DNA of 64,000 nt from Zymomonas mobilis subsp. pomaceae ATCC 29192 (GTDB lineage Bacteria; Pseudomonadota; Alphaproteobacteria; Sphingomonadales; Sphingomonadaceae), in contig NC_015709.1 in assembly GCF_000218875.1 (NCBI RefSeq), positions 1 to 64,000 on the forward strand, in the 5' to 3' direction. Position numbers and translations under genes: made by a program. A model generated the notes under the pieces. The model was given only the letters and a program-made list of their open reading frames with translations, searched no databases and had not been told where the DNA came from. Below, piece after piece: positions 38,304 through 46,816 of this stretch (the first letter of the stretch is position 1; each line of letters begins with the position of its first letter).

Positions 38304-38385
38304 AGGACTGCCTTGAATTATAGGCTTGAACGGCAGCCTTTTGTAAAGAGACGTTTTTTTTAGAGTGATCTGACTTTATGCCGCC

Positions 38386-38420
38386 GGCAGATAGTAGCCA
38401 TAGGATACTTACTATCTGCC
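38386..38420. terminator. 11-bp inverted repeat between holC and fumarase
   Basis: GGCAGATAGTA (38386-38396) and TACTATCTGCC (38410-38420) are exact inverted copies with a 13-base loop between convergent genes. No T run follows on either strand, so it is a likely but non-classical bidirectional terminator. Confidence 0.5.
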
Positions 38421-38435
38421 TTGGAAGGCTATAAT

Positions 38436-39959
38436 TTAACCATGACAAGAGGCACAATGTGCTTCTAAAATATGTTTATGCCACGTCTCTGGCCCTGTTT
38501 TATGAATATTATTGCCCTTTGTATCGACCGCTACGGTGACCGGCATATCTTTGACTTCAAATTCGTAAATGGCTTCCATCCCCAAATCTTCAAAAGCCAG
38601 TATTTTTGCGACTTTAATCGCTTTCGAAATCAAATAAGCGGCACCACCTACCGCGATCAGATAGATCGCTTTATTATCTCGGATAGCTTTAATAGTTTCC
38701 GCGCCTCTTTCAGCTTTCCCGATCATGCCCCGCAAACCTGTCTCGGTCAGCAAACGGGGTGTGAATTTATCCATTCTTGTGGCTGTTGTCGGTCCCGCTG
38801 GCCCCATGACTTCGCCGGCCATAGGATCAACAGGTCCCACATAATAAATAAATCGGTCTTTAAAATCGACGGGTAACGGTTTTCCTTGGTCTAATAAATC
38901 TATCAATCGCTTATGGGCTGCATCGCGCCCTGTTAACAATTTACCCGAAAGCAACAGGGTATCCCCCGGCTGCCATTCTGCGATCTCGCTTTCGGTCACT
39001 GTATCAAGATTGACTCTCTTTGCTTTGTCATCACTCAGACGGGTAATTTCCGGCCAATCACTCAGATTAATTTCGGGCATATCAGCAGGGCCATTACCCT
39101 CTAATGTAAATTCAATATGGCGTGTAGCTGCACAATTAGGCACTAAACCAACCGGTTTATTGGCCGCATGGGTAGGATAAGAGCCCACCTTTACATCTAG
39201 TACGGTACTAAGGCCGCCCAAACCTTGGGCACCGATACCTAATTGATTAATCTTCTCATATAATTCCAGTCGCAATTCTTCATCGCGATTTTTGGCACCC
39301 CGTGCTTTTAAACTATGAATATCAATGGATTCCATCGCCAAAGACTTGGCCATTTCCATTGCTTTTTCAGGATTACCCCCAATGCCAATACCGATAATAC
39401 CGGGGGGACACCAGCCAGCCCCCATTTTTGGTAATTGTTCCAGCACCCAATCCACAATATTATCTGAGGGATTAAGCATCGCCAGACGGGCTTTGGCCTC
39501 GCTTCCGCCCCCTTTTGCCGCAATCCGTATCCGAAGTTTATCCCCTGAAACCATATGATGATGAATAACCGCCGGTGTATTATCGCCGGTATTTTTACGG
39601 GCCCCATCGGGATCTGAAACGACGGATTTACGCAAAATATCAGCCGAACTAGTATAAGCCCGCCTAACACCTTCGTTGATCATTTCATCAAGAGTCATTT
39701 GACTATCAAAATGCACGCCCATGCCGATTTCGACAAAAACGGTAACCATTCCGGTATCTTGGCACATGGGACGTTTCCCAATGGCTGCCAGGCGGGAATT
39801 AATCAAAATTTGTGCCAAAGCATCCCGTGCGACGGGGTTTTCTTCCTTTTGATAGGCTTGATACAAACTATCAATAAAATCTTTTGGGTGATAACAAGCG
39901 ATAAATTGCAACGCATCAGTGATGCTGTCGATCAGGTCGTTTTGATGAATGACAGTCAT
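38436..39959 (-). CDS. Fumarate hydratase, class I (iron-sulfur)
   Basis: Class I fumarases interconvert fumarate and malate using a [4Fe-4S] cluster. The 507-residue protein joins the alpha and beta domains as in FumA/FumB. Cluster cysteines are apparent in MCQDTGMVTVF (about residue 64), GWCPPGIIGIGIGGNPEKAM (about 180) and VPNCAATRHIEF (about 275). The C-terminal beta domain includes YYVGPVDPMAGEVMGPAGPTTATRMDKF. The cluster makes it oxygen-sensitive, which suits an anaerobic or fermentative lifestyle. It is monocistronic and convergent with holC. Confidence 0.95.
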   Translation of the reverse strand: MTVIHQNDLIDSITDALQFIACYHPKDFIDSLYQAYQKEENPVARDALAQILINSRLAAIGKRPMCQDTGMVTVFVEIGMGVHFDSQMTLDEMINEGVRRAYTSSADILRKSVVSDPDGARKNTGDNTPAVIHHHMVSGDKLRIRIAAKGGGSEAKARLAMLNPSDNIVDWVLEQLPKMGAGWCPPGIIGIGIGGNPEKAMEMAKSLAMESIDIHSLKARGAKNRDEELRLELYEKINQLGIGAQGLGGLSTVLDVKVGSYPTHAANKPVGLVPNCAATRHIEFTLEGNGPADMPEINLSDWPEITRLSDDKAKRVNLDTVTESEIAEWQPGDTLLLSGKLLTGRDAAHKRLIDLLDQGKPLPVDFKDRFIYYVGPVDPMAGEVMGPAGPTTATRMDKFTPRLLTETGLRGMIGKAERGAETIKAIRDNKAIYLIAVGGAAYLISKAIKVAKILAFEDLGMEAIYEFEVKDMPVTVAVDTKGNNIHKTGPETWHKHILEAHCASCHG

Positions 39960-40223
39960 AAAAAACTCTTACAAAAAGAAGAAAACAGGTAATCAAAAAT
40001 GACTTTAAAAAGTGCCAGAATTTGAATTCAGTTACCGATCTTTTACGATGTCCAACAGATTTATCTCAATAGCTGCTCTATGATTTTTATCGGGCTTGGT
40101 TGGACTTCTGTCAAAATACCGCTTTAAGGCTAACCGTTAGGGCATAATGAAAGCGCTTTTCTCTTGCAAAAGAGACGCTATTTTAATCTTTTTTCCCTTC
40201 CTATCGGACAGTAAAAGGCGGCA

Positions 40224-40973
40224 ATGGCAAACAAGACGAAAAAAAAACGGGTCGATCAACTGCTGGTAGAACGCGGTCTTGTGGAAAATACAATCCTTGC
40301 ACAAGCCCTACTTATGGCGGGTCATGTTTGGTCAGAAGATCGTCGGATTGAAAAAGCCGGACAAATTCTATCGGTAGAGGCACCGCTTCGCTTAAAGGGA
40401 AAGGAACATCCATGGGTATCTAGAGGCGGTGTAAAATTAGCCCATGGCTTGAAATATTTTGGCTGGAAAGTAGAGGACTATGCCGCTTTGGATGTCGGCT
40501 CCTCAACTGGAGGCTTTACCGATGTGCTGTTACAATCCGGTGCCCGTCGGGTGTATGCGGTGGATTCAGGCACCAATCAACTGGCATGGAAATTAAGACA
40601 AGATCCCCGTGTTGTGGTCTATGAACAATTAAGCGCCCGTTTATTAACCGCCGAGCATATTCCCGAGGCCATAGATTTGGTCGTCTGTGACGTCAGTTTT
40701 ATTTCTCTGACTAAAATATTGGAAAAGGCGCTTTCTTTTGCAAAAATCGGCGGAAAGCTGCTTGCTCTGATTAAACCTCAATTTGAAGCCGGACGTGACG
40801 AAGTCGCAAAAGGCGGCATTGTCCGCGATCCCGATGTGCATAAACGGGTTTGTTTAGAAGTGACGGCTTGGCTTGAAGGATTAGGCTGGCACAGCCTTGG
40901 CATAGAAAGAAGCCCTATTACGGGTCATGATGGCAATATTGAATTTTTAATCGCCGCCGAAAAACAAATATAA
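40224..40973 (+). CDS. tlyA: TlyA-family rRNA 2'-O-methyltransferase
   Basis: The 249-residue protein has an S4 RNA-binding domain (about 7-65, KRVDQLLVERGLVENTILAQ) and an FtsJ-like methyltransferase domain with YAALDVGSSTGGFTDVLLQSGA (SAM motif I), VYAVDSGTNQLAWKL and DLVVCDVSFISLTKIL. In mycobacteria TlyA methylates 16S and 23S rRNA and is annotated haemolysin for historical reasons; rRNA methylation is the likely role here. The 264-base upstream gap to the divergent fumarase gene holds no other gene. Confidence 0.93.
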   Translation: MANKTKKKRVDQLLVERGLVENTILAQALLMAGHVWSEDRRIEKAGQILSVEAPLRLKGKEHPWVSRGGVKLAHGLKYFGWKVEDYAALDVGSSTGGFTDVLLQSGARRVYAVDSGTNQLAWKLRQDPRVVVYEQLSARLLTAEHIPEAIDLVVCDVSFISLTKILEKALSFAKIGGKLLALIKPQFEAGRDEVAKGGIVRDPDVHKRVCLEVTAWLEGLGWHSLGIERSPITGHDGNIEFLIAAEKQI

Positions 40974-41147
40974 AATCCTGTTCTTTATTTTCTTCCCTGT
41001 AAAAGGGCTGTTTTTCCAGAAAGATAGCTATTCATTGTTAATTTATGCCAGCCGCCTTCGCTATAGCGCAGAAGCCCCTTGTTTCACGCTTTTATAAAGG
41101 CCACATCAGAAACAAGGTTAACCTTATTATTGCAGGGGAATTTGAAA

Positions 41148-41363
41148 ATGCAGACAGAAAATCATTTAATTGATGATCTCGTCAAAGTGATCAATGGGGC
41201 GGTCGGCACTTTTGCCGGTTTGGGCCGTGAAGCAGAAGCGACCTTAAAAGAACATCTGCGTGAATGGATCGGCGGCCTTGATTTTGTAAGTCGGGATGAA
41301 TTCGAAACCTTGAAAATGCGTGTTGAGGCATTGGAAGCCTCTGCAAAAAAAGATATAAAGTAA
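41148..41363 (+). CDS. ubiK: Ubiquinone biosynthesis accessory factor UbiK (BMFP family)
   Basis: UbiK-family proteins are small coiled-coil, membrane-fusogenic proteins that help ubiquinone synthesis. The 71-residue product has LIDDLVKVINGAVGTFAGLGREAEA then EWIGGLDFVSRDEFETLKMRVEALEA, the conserved BMFP (DUF526) pattern with a C-terminal coiled coil. ATG at 41148 has AGGGGA eight bases upstream; an earlier in-frame ATG at 41079 would add 23 unconserved residues. Confidence 0.87.
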   Translation: MQTENHLIDDLVKVINGAVGTFAGLGREAEATLKEHLREWIGGLDFVSRDEFETLKMRVEALEASAKKDIK

Positions 41364-41500
41364 AATACCCTAGGCTGATAATCGTATTCAAAAATTTTGG
41401 TTAAAAAATGTATGAAAAGCATCTCTTAACGTGAAAATTTTTTACAGATGCGCTAATCAGCCTTTTTTATATGAATTTTTAGCCTTTGGGGGGCTTAATC

Positions 41501-42010
41501 GTGATCACTGATGATTATGAGTTAGCCAATGATGACCTTGGACCAATTGATATGCTGGAACATTATTTTTCAGCACATGGCTGGACTCATGAACGTCAGA
41601 GCGATGATGAAATTATAGCTAACTTTCAAGGCAGCTGGGCGCAGTATGAATTACGGGCGATCTGGCGCGAAGAAGATAGTGTCCTGCAATTCTTGGCGCT
41701 ACCTGATATTCGCGTTGCTCCCGATCGTCATCGCGTTATTTATGAAACCTTAGGGTTAATTAATGAGCAGCTGTGGATCGGTCATTTTGAAATGTGGTCC
41801 ACTTCCGGCATTGTTCTCTTTCGTCATGCGGTTTTATTGGATGATGACAGCAACGCTAATCTTTCTGTGATACAGGCCGAAACTTTGGTCGAGGCCGCCC
41901 TTGATGAATGTGAGCGTTTTTATCCGGTATTTCAATTTGTGTTATGGGCCGATAAAAGCCCTTCAGAGGCTATCGCGGCCGCTCTGATCGAAACGATTGG
42001 CGAAGCCTGA
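41501..42010 (+). CDS. YbjN-domain protein
   Basis: A 169-residue soluble protein of the YbjN family (type III chaperone-like fold). Recognised features are PIDMLEHYFSAHGWTHERQSDDEI at the N-terminus, LQFLALPDIRV, and LINEQLWIGHFEMW with the downstream LFRHAVLL. It is acidic with no export signal. E. coli YbjN is a global sensory modulator, but for this shorter alphaproteobacterial type no function is established. GTG at 41501 is preferred over TTG at 41486 because a GGGGGG tract lies seven bases before it. It lies 82 bases before proC on the same strand, an adjacency seen in other alphaproteobacteria. Confidence 0.82.
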   Translation: MITDDYELANDDLGPIDMLEHYFSAHGWTHERQSDDEIIANFQGSWAQYELRAIWREEDSVLQFLALPDIRVAPDRHRVIYETLGLINEQLWIGHFEMWSTSGIVLFRHAVLLDDDSNANLSVIQAETLVEAALDECERFYPVFQFVLWADKSPSEAIAAALIETIGEA

Positions 42011-42092
42011 CCCTATATCTGGGCTTTATAGAACAGAATAGAACAGATAAGCCTTATCTCTTATATTTAATAATAGAGTACTGATTTCTCTC

Positions 42093-42950
42093 ATGACTGA
42101 TCTTGCGATGCCTTCCGAGTTTAAAGATTTATTAGACGATTCTCATGCTCCTTTTTGGATCGTCGGAGCGGGTAACATGGCCGGCAGTATGATTCAATGC
42201 TGGCTGAAAAAGGGTATAAAACCCCAAGATTTATTAGTCATCCGGCCTTCTGGTAAACCTATTTCCGAAGGCGTAAGCGTCGTTACGCATATAGAAGCAG
42301 ATCAGGCAGCGCCTGCGACGCTTTTATTGGGTGTAAAACCTCAAATGCTGGCTACGGTAGCGCCTAATATCGCTTCCCACGTCGATTCAAACACTATTCT
42401 TATTTCGGTTTTGGCGGGCGTTGAACTGGCCACTTTGCGGGAATATTTTCCAAAGGCTGGAAAAATTGTTCGCGCGATGCCTAATTTACCTGTTTCCTTA
42501 GGGAAGGGGGTAACGGCCCTTTGCGCGGAATCACTCGACCAAGCGCAACGACAGTTTATAGATCAATTAATGGGTGCCTTGGGCGTTGTTGAATGGGTCA
42601 GAGAAGACCAGTTCGACACTGCAACCGCAGTGGCTGGATGTGGCCCTGCTTTTGTCTATCGGTTTATTGATGCGCTCGCGAAAGCGGGCGAAAAATTAGG
42701 GCTGACAGCCGATCAGGCGTTACCAATGGCTTTGGCAACAGTGGAAGGCGCCGCCGCTATGGCTAAACAGTCTGATATATCGCCTCATGCTTTGGCCGAA
42801 AAGGTAGCAAGCCCCGGTGGCAGTACACGAAAAGGTATGGATGTTTTAGATCAAGATAACGCGTTGTTTACGCTGATTGAACGGACTTTAGAGGCTTCTT
42901 TTAAGCAAAATCGTTATATGGCCGAAATGGCACGGAAGAATAAGCCTTAA
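42093..42950 (+). CDS. proC: Pyrroline-5-carboxylate reductase
   Basis: ProC reduces pyrroline-5-carboxylate to L-proline with NAD(P)H, the last step of proline synthesis. The 285-residue protein has a Rossmann motif WIVGAGNMAGSM (about 24-35), LLGVKPQML, IVRAMPNLPVSLGKGVTAL, and the C-terminal family signature VASPGGSTRKGMDVLD. All are intact and length is normal. The stop codon lies in its terminator hairpin. Confidence 0.96.
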   Translation: MTDLAMPSEFKDLLDDSHAPFWIVGAGNMAGSMIQCWLKKGIKPQDLLVIRPSGKPISEGVSVVTHIEADQAAPATLLLGVKPQMLATVAPNIASHVDSNTILISVLAGVELATLREYFPKAGKIVRAMPNLPVSLGKGVTALCAESLDQAQRQFIDQLMGALGVVEWVREDQFDTATAVAGCGPAFVYRFIDALAKAGEKLGLTADQALPMALATVEGAAAMAKQSDISPHALAEKVASPGGSTRKGMDVLDQDNALFTLIERTLEASFKQNRYMAEMARKNKP

Positions 42951-42964
42951 AAAAGGCTTTCTAT
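42942..42964 (+). terminator. Compact terminator overlapping the proC stop codon
   Basis: AAGCCTT (42942-42948) pairs with AAGGCTT (42953-42959), followed by TTCT. The 5' arm contains the last sense codons and the first base of the proC stop, an economical arrangement. Confidence 0.6.
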
Positions 42965-43012
42965 CTGAAACGTATTTTCTAAAGGTAGGATTATCATCTT
43001 TCTATGCCCTTA

Positions 43013-43067
43013 TTTTTAGCCTTTTTGGAATTTATGGCGTGGATGTCGCCTCTAAAAAGGCTAAAAA
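43013..43067. repeat. 14-bp inverted repeat with one arm inside lipB
   Basis: TTTTTAGCCTTTTT (43013-43026) and AAAAAGGCTAAAAA (43054-43067) are exact inverted copies 27 bases apart. The right arm encodes, on the minus strand, the FLAFL of the lipB C-terminus; the left arm lies just after the lipB stop codon. The hairpin may end lipB or proC transcripts, as the arms are themselves T- and A-rich. Confidence 0.6.
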
Positions 43068-43691
43068 ATGGGGAAAGCAAGCTTTTAAAGCTTCATCAAC
43101 AGCTGTCATTTCTATGTTTTTGTGAAGATGCTCGAGGCTGGTAACGCCGAAATCTTGAAGACCACAAGGGACAATACCCGAAAAATGTTCAAGATCAGGG
43201 GCAACATTTAAAGAAAACCCATGAAAGCTGATTCCCCGTTTTATTCGGATGCCAATAGCGCCTATTTTAGCTTCCCCTTCTTCTGTATTCACCCAGATGC
43301 CCACTCTTTCCGGGACGCTATAAGCGGTTACACCCAATAGCGATAAACTCGTAATTATCCAAAATTCAAGGCCATGCACAAAGCGCCTGACATCTTGCCC
43401 ATGCTTTTTAATGTCTATCATGATATAGCCGATACGCTGCCCGGGTCCATGATAGGTATAGCGTCCGCCTCTTTCGATAGGATAGACAGGAAAACGTTGC
43501 GGGGTCAGTAATTCTTTAGGATCAGCGCTGCGGCCTGCGGTATAAAGGGGCGGATGTTCTAATAACCAGATCAACTCTTGGGCTTCGCCCTGTAAAATAG
43601 CTTCAACACGGGCGGTCATTTGCTGATGGGCAAATTCATATTCAGTCAGCCTAGGGCTAATCTGCCATTCTATCAATGAATCTAAAGCCAT
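43032..43691 (-). CDS. lipB: Octanoyltransferase LipB
   Basis: LipB transfers octanoyl groups from acyl carrier protein to lipoyl-dependent enzymes, the first step of lipoate synthesis. The 219-residue protein shows LIWLLEHPPLYTAGRSA, RGGRYTYHGPGQRIGYIMI, the catalytic lysine in EAKIGAIGIRI, and the catalytic cysteine in GIVPCGLQDFGVTSLE. Length is normal. It is convergent with proC. An inverted repeat spans its 3' end. Confidence 0.95.
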   Translation of the reverse strand: MALDSLIEWQISPRLTEYEFAHQQMTARVEAILQGEAQELIWLLEHPPLYTAGRSADPKELLTPQRFPVYPIERGGRYTYHGPGQRIGYIMIDIKKHGQDVRRFVHGLEFWIITSLSLLGVTAYSVPERVGIWVNTEEGEAKIGAIGIRIKRGISFHGFSLNVAPDLEHFSGIVPCGLQDFGVTSLEHLHKNIEMTAVDEALKACFPHFLAFLEATSTP

Positions 43692-43839
43692 GATTTTATC
43701 TTTAAAGCAGTGAAAGGATAGCGATAGGCTAAGTCGGCGCTTTATGATAAAAATAAAACGATAGGTATTTATTTTTACTTTTCATCTTAGAAATATTGCT
43801 AAGAGCGTTACAATTTTACAGATATTTTAAAGGGATAAG

Positions 43840-43859
43840 AACCCGTATTAACACGGGTT
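43840..43859 (+). promoter_or_regulatory. Hairpin in the leader of the 262-residue membrane protein gene
   Basis: AACCCGT (43840-43846) pairs with ACGGGTT (43853-43859), about 50 bases before the GTG start of the next gene. There is no T run. It could be part of the leader RNA or a small operator; no function is assigned. Confidence 0.35.
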
Positions 43860-43909
43860 ATGCCTAATATTGGGTGTGCTCGGCTTGGTCAGGCTAAAGG
43901 GAAAAATTT

Positions 43910-44698
43910 GTGCCTTCTTTCAAGATAACGGAAATTATCAACGAAACCTTCTCTTTTATAAAACGCGAAATCAGGTTGATTGCGCCTGTCGTCTTATCGA
44001 CTATCGGTTTTAGTAATCTTGTGATGTTTTTTTTGTCGATTGAAAAAAAGAATATCAATCCGCTTTCATCGGCTATGCCTCATCAAGGCTACTATACGCT
44101 CTTACTGTTATTTTGTACCTTTCTTAACATCGTAGGTTATCTTACCTTATCCAGATTGACCGCCGTTTCTGGCGAAACTGTAAAACAGGCTCTATCTTTG
44201 GCGCTTCGCCGTGTCATTTCTGTTTTTGTCTTTCTTTTTACACTGTCCTTGATTTTTACTTTTGTCCTTCTTTCCCTTCTTATAATCGGTAATTTCCTAA
44301 GTCGTTTCTTAGGCAATACCCAAATTTTAACGCAACCCGCATTTCTTTATCCCGCTATATCATTAGGCCTTATCGTCACTATCGCTATTCTGATTAAATT
44401 CAGTTTTTGGTATGTCATAATGATGACGGATAAAGCTTCCCCTTTTCAGGCTGCCCGTTATAGTTTCCAGATAACAAAAGGGCTGTTTTGGCGTTTAATT
44501 CTTGTGATGATGCCTTTTGCTATCAGCAGTTATGCCGCTTCTATGGCTTATATTTTTGCCCATACCCACACATTAAAAATCATTGTTGGTATTATAGGCT
44601 GTATTCTCAATGCAGCGATTGTTTCATCCCAAGTCATTTTTCTGGCAATCATTTATAACAGACTAAAATCCAAACTGTTTTTCTACAAAAATAGATAA
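43910..44698 (+). CDS. Uncharacterised polytopic membrane protein
   Basis: I do not recognise a named family with confidence. The 262-residue protein has a short amphipathic start (PSFKITEIINETFSFIKREIRLI) followed by six predicted transmembrane helices (about 26-45, 60-80, 102-130, 146-168, 197-218 and 228-250), separated by short basic loops. The pattern, with FQAARYSFQITKGLFWRLI before the fifth helix, resembles the YciC/GPDPase-associated membrane domain proteins common in sphingomonads, but this is weak. GTG start has AAAGGG about eight bases upstream. It is flanked by lipB (divergent) and queE (convergent), which give no clue to function. Confidence 0.7.
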   Translation: MPSFKITEIINETFSFIKREIRLIAPVVLSTIGFSNLVMFFLSIEKKNINPLSSAMPHQGYYTLLLLFCTFLNIVGYLTLSRLTAVSGETVKQALSLALRRVISVFVFLFTLSLIFTFVLLSLLIIGNFLSRFLGNTQILTQPAFLYPAISLGLIVTIAILIKFSFWYVIMMTDKASPFQAARYSFQITKGLFWRLILVMMPFAISSYAASMAYIFAHTHTLKIIVGIIGCILNAAIVSSQVIFLAIIYNRLKSKLFFYKNR

Positions 44699-44730
44699 GT
44701 ACTATTTTTTATTACTGACTTTCCTTGTCC

Positions 44731-45396
44731 TTATTTCAAACCAATCATCTTATGCGTTTGCAGGGAAAGTCGCCATAAGGGCCGTTGCATAACAAAGGCA
44801 ACGGCTTCTTCTAAATTCTGCCTTGCTTCATCATTATCCATCGGTTGAATAAGATAATGGGTAAAATCGAGGCTTTCTAGCGCTTCAATATCAATATCTG
44901 TCTGAGGCCATATTAACTTTATTTCATTCCCTTTTTTTAAGGCGAGCGCTGCGCCCGCCTTGGGACTCATACAGACCCAATCTATGCCTTCGATCATGGG
45001 CCGCGTGCCGTTAGTTTCAACTGCAATTATAAAGTCATGGGATTTTAAGGCCTGTATTAAATCAGTATCGACTTGTAATAAGGGCTCGCCTCCCGTCAAA
45101 ACGACAAAAGGCCGACTAGCGGGAGCGGGTAAAGAGGCGCTCTCACATAAACCCTGTCGCCACAGATTTTTAGCATGGGTCGCCAACTGGCTAGCTGTAA
45201 ATCGACCACCGCCATCCCCGCCAAGACCCACAAAATCAGTATCACAAAATTGACAAACTGCCCCCATCCGGTCTCGTTCCAAGCCATTCCAAAGATTACA
45301 GCCTGAAAAACGAATAAAAACTGCCCGTCGTCCTGCCTGTGCACCCTCACCCTGTAAGGTAAGGAAGCTTTCCTTGACAGCGTAGCTGCCGCTCAT
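44731..45396 (-). CDS. queE: 7-carboxy-7-deazaguanine synthase (radical SAM)
   Basis: QueE rearranges carboxy-tetrahydropterin to 7-carboxy-7-deazaguanine on the route to queuosine in tRNA. The 221-residue protein has FLTLQGEGAQAGRRAVFIRFSGCNLW, then CQFCDTDF. The cluster cysteines are spaced C-x14-C-x2-C, the loop form known for some QueE proteins. FVVLTGGEPLLQVD and AVETNGTRP follow. No other queuosine genes are in the window. It lies 32 bases after murQ on the same strand. Confidence 0.95.
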   Translation of the reverse strand: MSGSYAVKESFLTLQGEGAQAGRRAVFIRFSGCNLWNGLERDRMGAVCQFCDTDFVGLGGDGGGRFTASQLATHAKNLWRQGLCESASLPAPASRPFVVLTGGEPLLQVDTDLIQALKSHDFIIAVETNGTRPMIEGIDWVCMSPKAGAALALKKGNEIKLIWPQTDIDIEALESLDFTHYLIQPMDNDEARQNLEEAVAFVMQRPLWRLSLQTHKMIGLK

Positions 45397-45428
45397 AAAA
45401 TTATCTTTCTATTAGTATAACTTAACGA

Positions 45429-46313
45429 CTAAAGGTATCTAACCTCCATCGCCTGCCGTAAATTGCCCCGATGGTCTATTAAAAGCTGGTCGGCCTGATC
45501 CGCTGAAAGGTTCATCGCTATTAAGACCGCTTTTCTAATATCGTCATGCGCTTCTATCAGGGCACAGGTTGCCTTTTCTTCATCAACCTTTGCCAGCCGC
45601 CCGATAATATCATGGGCACGCTGCCGTAATTTGGCATTGGAAACCCGCATATTGACCATTAAACCACGGCATACCAGCCCCAATTTTAACATAATAGCTG
45701 TTGAAAGGGTGTTCAAAATCGCTTTTTGGGCTGTACCGGCTTTCATACGCGTTGAACCTGCTACAGGTTCACTGCCTGTTGCGGCAACAATGGGATATTC
45801 TGCCTCCTCTAATAAGGGGGCCTTTAAATTATTTGCAATTCCAATGGTTAAAGCGCCAGCCTCTCTCGCTGCCCTGATAACCGCTCGGGTATAGGGGGTA
45901 CGACCGCTAGCCGCTACGCCGATAACCACATCTTGGGCATCAATTTTTAAAGCCTTTACTTCCTTATAGGCGGCTTCCACATCATCTTCCGCACCTTCAA
46001 CGCTAGTGGCCAAGGCTTTCATGCCGCCCGCTAATAAAAATCCTAGACGTTCTGGGGGCCAATTATAAGTAGGGGTTAATTCTACCCCATCTTGAACCGC
46101 AATCCGACCGGATGTCCCTGCGCCCGCATAGATAATCCGATTACCGTTATAAAGCCGTTTTGCTGCGGCATCCGTCGTCGCCGCGATAGCCTCGGTCTGT
46201 CCTGCAACGGCGGCAATGGCAGCCATCTGCCCTTCAACCATAGCAGAAACAGCATAACTACTTGTCCAGCTATCAATATCAACAAAGCGTGGATCAACCG
46301 TTTCAGTGGACAT
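45429..46313 (-). CDS. murQ: N-acetylmuramic acid 6-phosphate etherase
   Basis: MurQ cleaves the lactyl ether of MurNAc-6-phosphate, giving GlcNAc-6-phosphate, in cell-wall recycling. The 294-residue SIS-domain protein has YAGAGTSGRIAVQDGVELTPTYNWPPERL, the catalytic region ATGSEPVAGSTRMKAGTAQK, and the C-terminal helical domain. There is no MurNAc PTS transporter nearby; the substrate probably comes from anhydro-MurNAc through AnmK, encoded elsewhere. It is likely the first gene of a unit with queE. Confidence 0.95.
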   Translation of the reverse strand: MSTETVDPRFVDIDSWTSSYAVSAMVEGQMAAIAAVAGQTEAIAATTDAAAKRLYNGNRIIYAGAGTSGRIAVQDGVELTPTYNWPPERLGFLLAGGMKALATSVEGAEDDVEAAYKEVKALKIDAQDVVIGVAASGRTPYTRAVIRAAREAGALTIGIANNLKAPLLEEAEYPIVAATGSEPVAGSTRMKAGTAQKAILNTLSTAIMLKLGLVCRGLMVNMRVSNAKLRQRAHDIIGRLAKVDEEKATCALIEAHDDIRKAVLIAMNLSADQADQLLIDHRGNLRQAMEVRYL

Positions 46314-46816
46314 TTTGGTTCCCTGTTTATAGCCTTACTACAACGAAAGCTTGGTTACCGCAAAAATGGAAAAGCGGTTTTGGGTCACTCCATTTTTACA
46401 GATTTATAGCCTGTTATTAAGCCCTAGCGGACAAAAAGACGAACCCAATCCTCGCGATTTGGATCACGTCACATTCTATAACGACGAAAAAAGGGGAATG
46501 ATAATACAACTTTTTAATAACAAAACTACTAGGCTATTTTAATAATATTTATTAATATAATTAATAATAAAAAATAGAAAAAATACTGTATGTTTGATAA
46601 TTTTTTCAAAATTTTTCTTAATAAATTTATTAGTCATAGCATTATAAATATTTTTTTATTTTTTAATAGGACACTCTTTCTTGACTAAAAATTAAGGAAG
46701 AAATACCTTCTTCGCTAATTAGGGGAGGGGCCTTTCTAATCTTTAATTATTGTTAAAGTTTAAAACGGCCATTTATTCTATTTAAATAGTTACTAACCAA
46801 TCAAGGGGGGAATTGG
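46314..46816. other. Very AT-rich noncoding region
   Basis: About 500 bases between murQ and the S10 peptidase gene, divergent. The middle (46500-46680) is strikingly AT-rich with homopolymer runs. No credible gene. A short hairpin GAAG-CTTC lies near 46698-46713 and TTGACT (46681-46686) could be part of a promoter for the peptidase gene, but the -10 match is poor. Confidence 0.45.
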
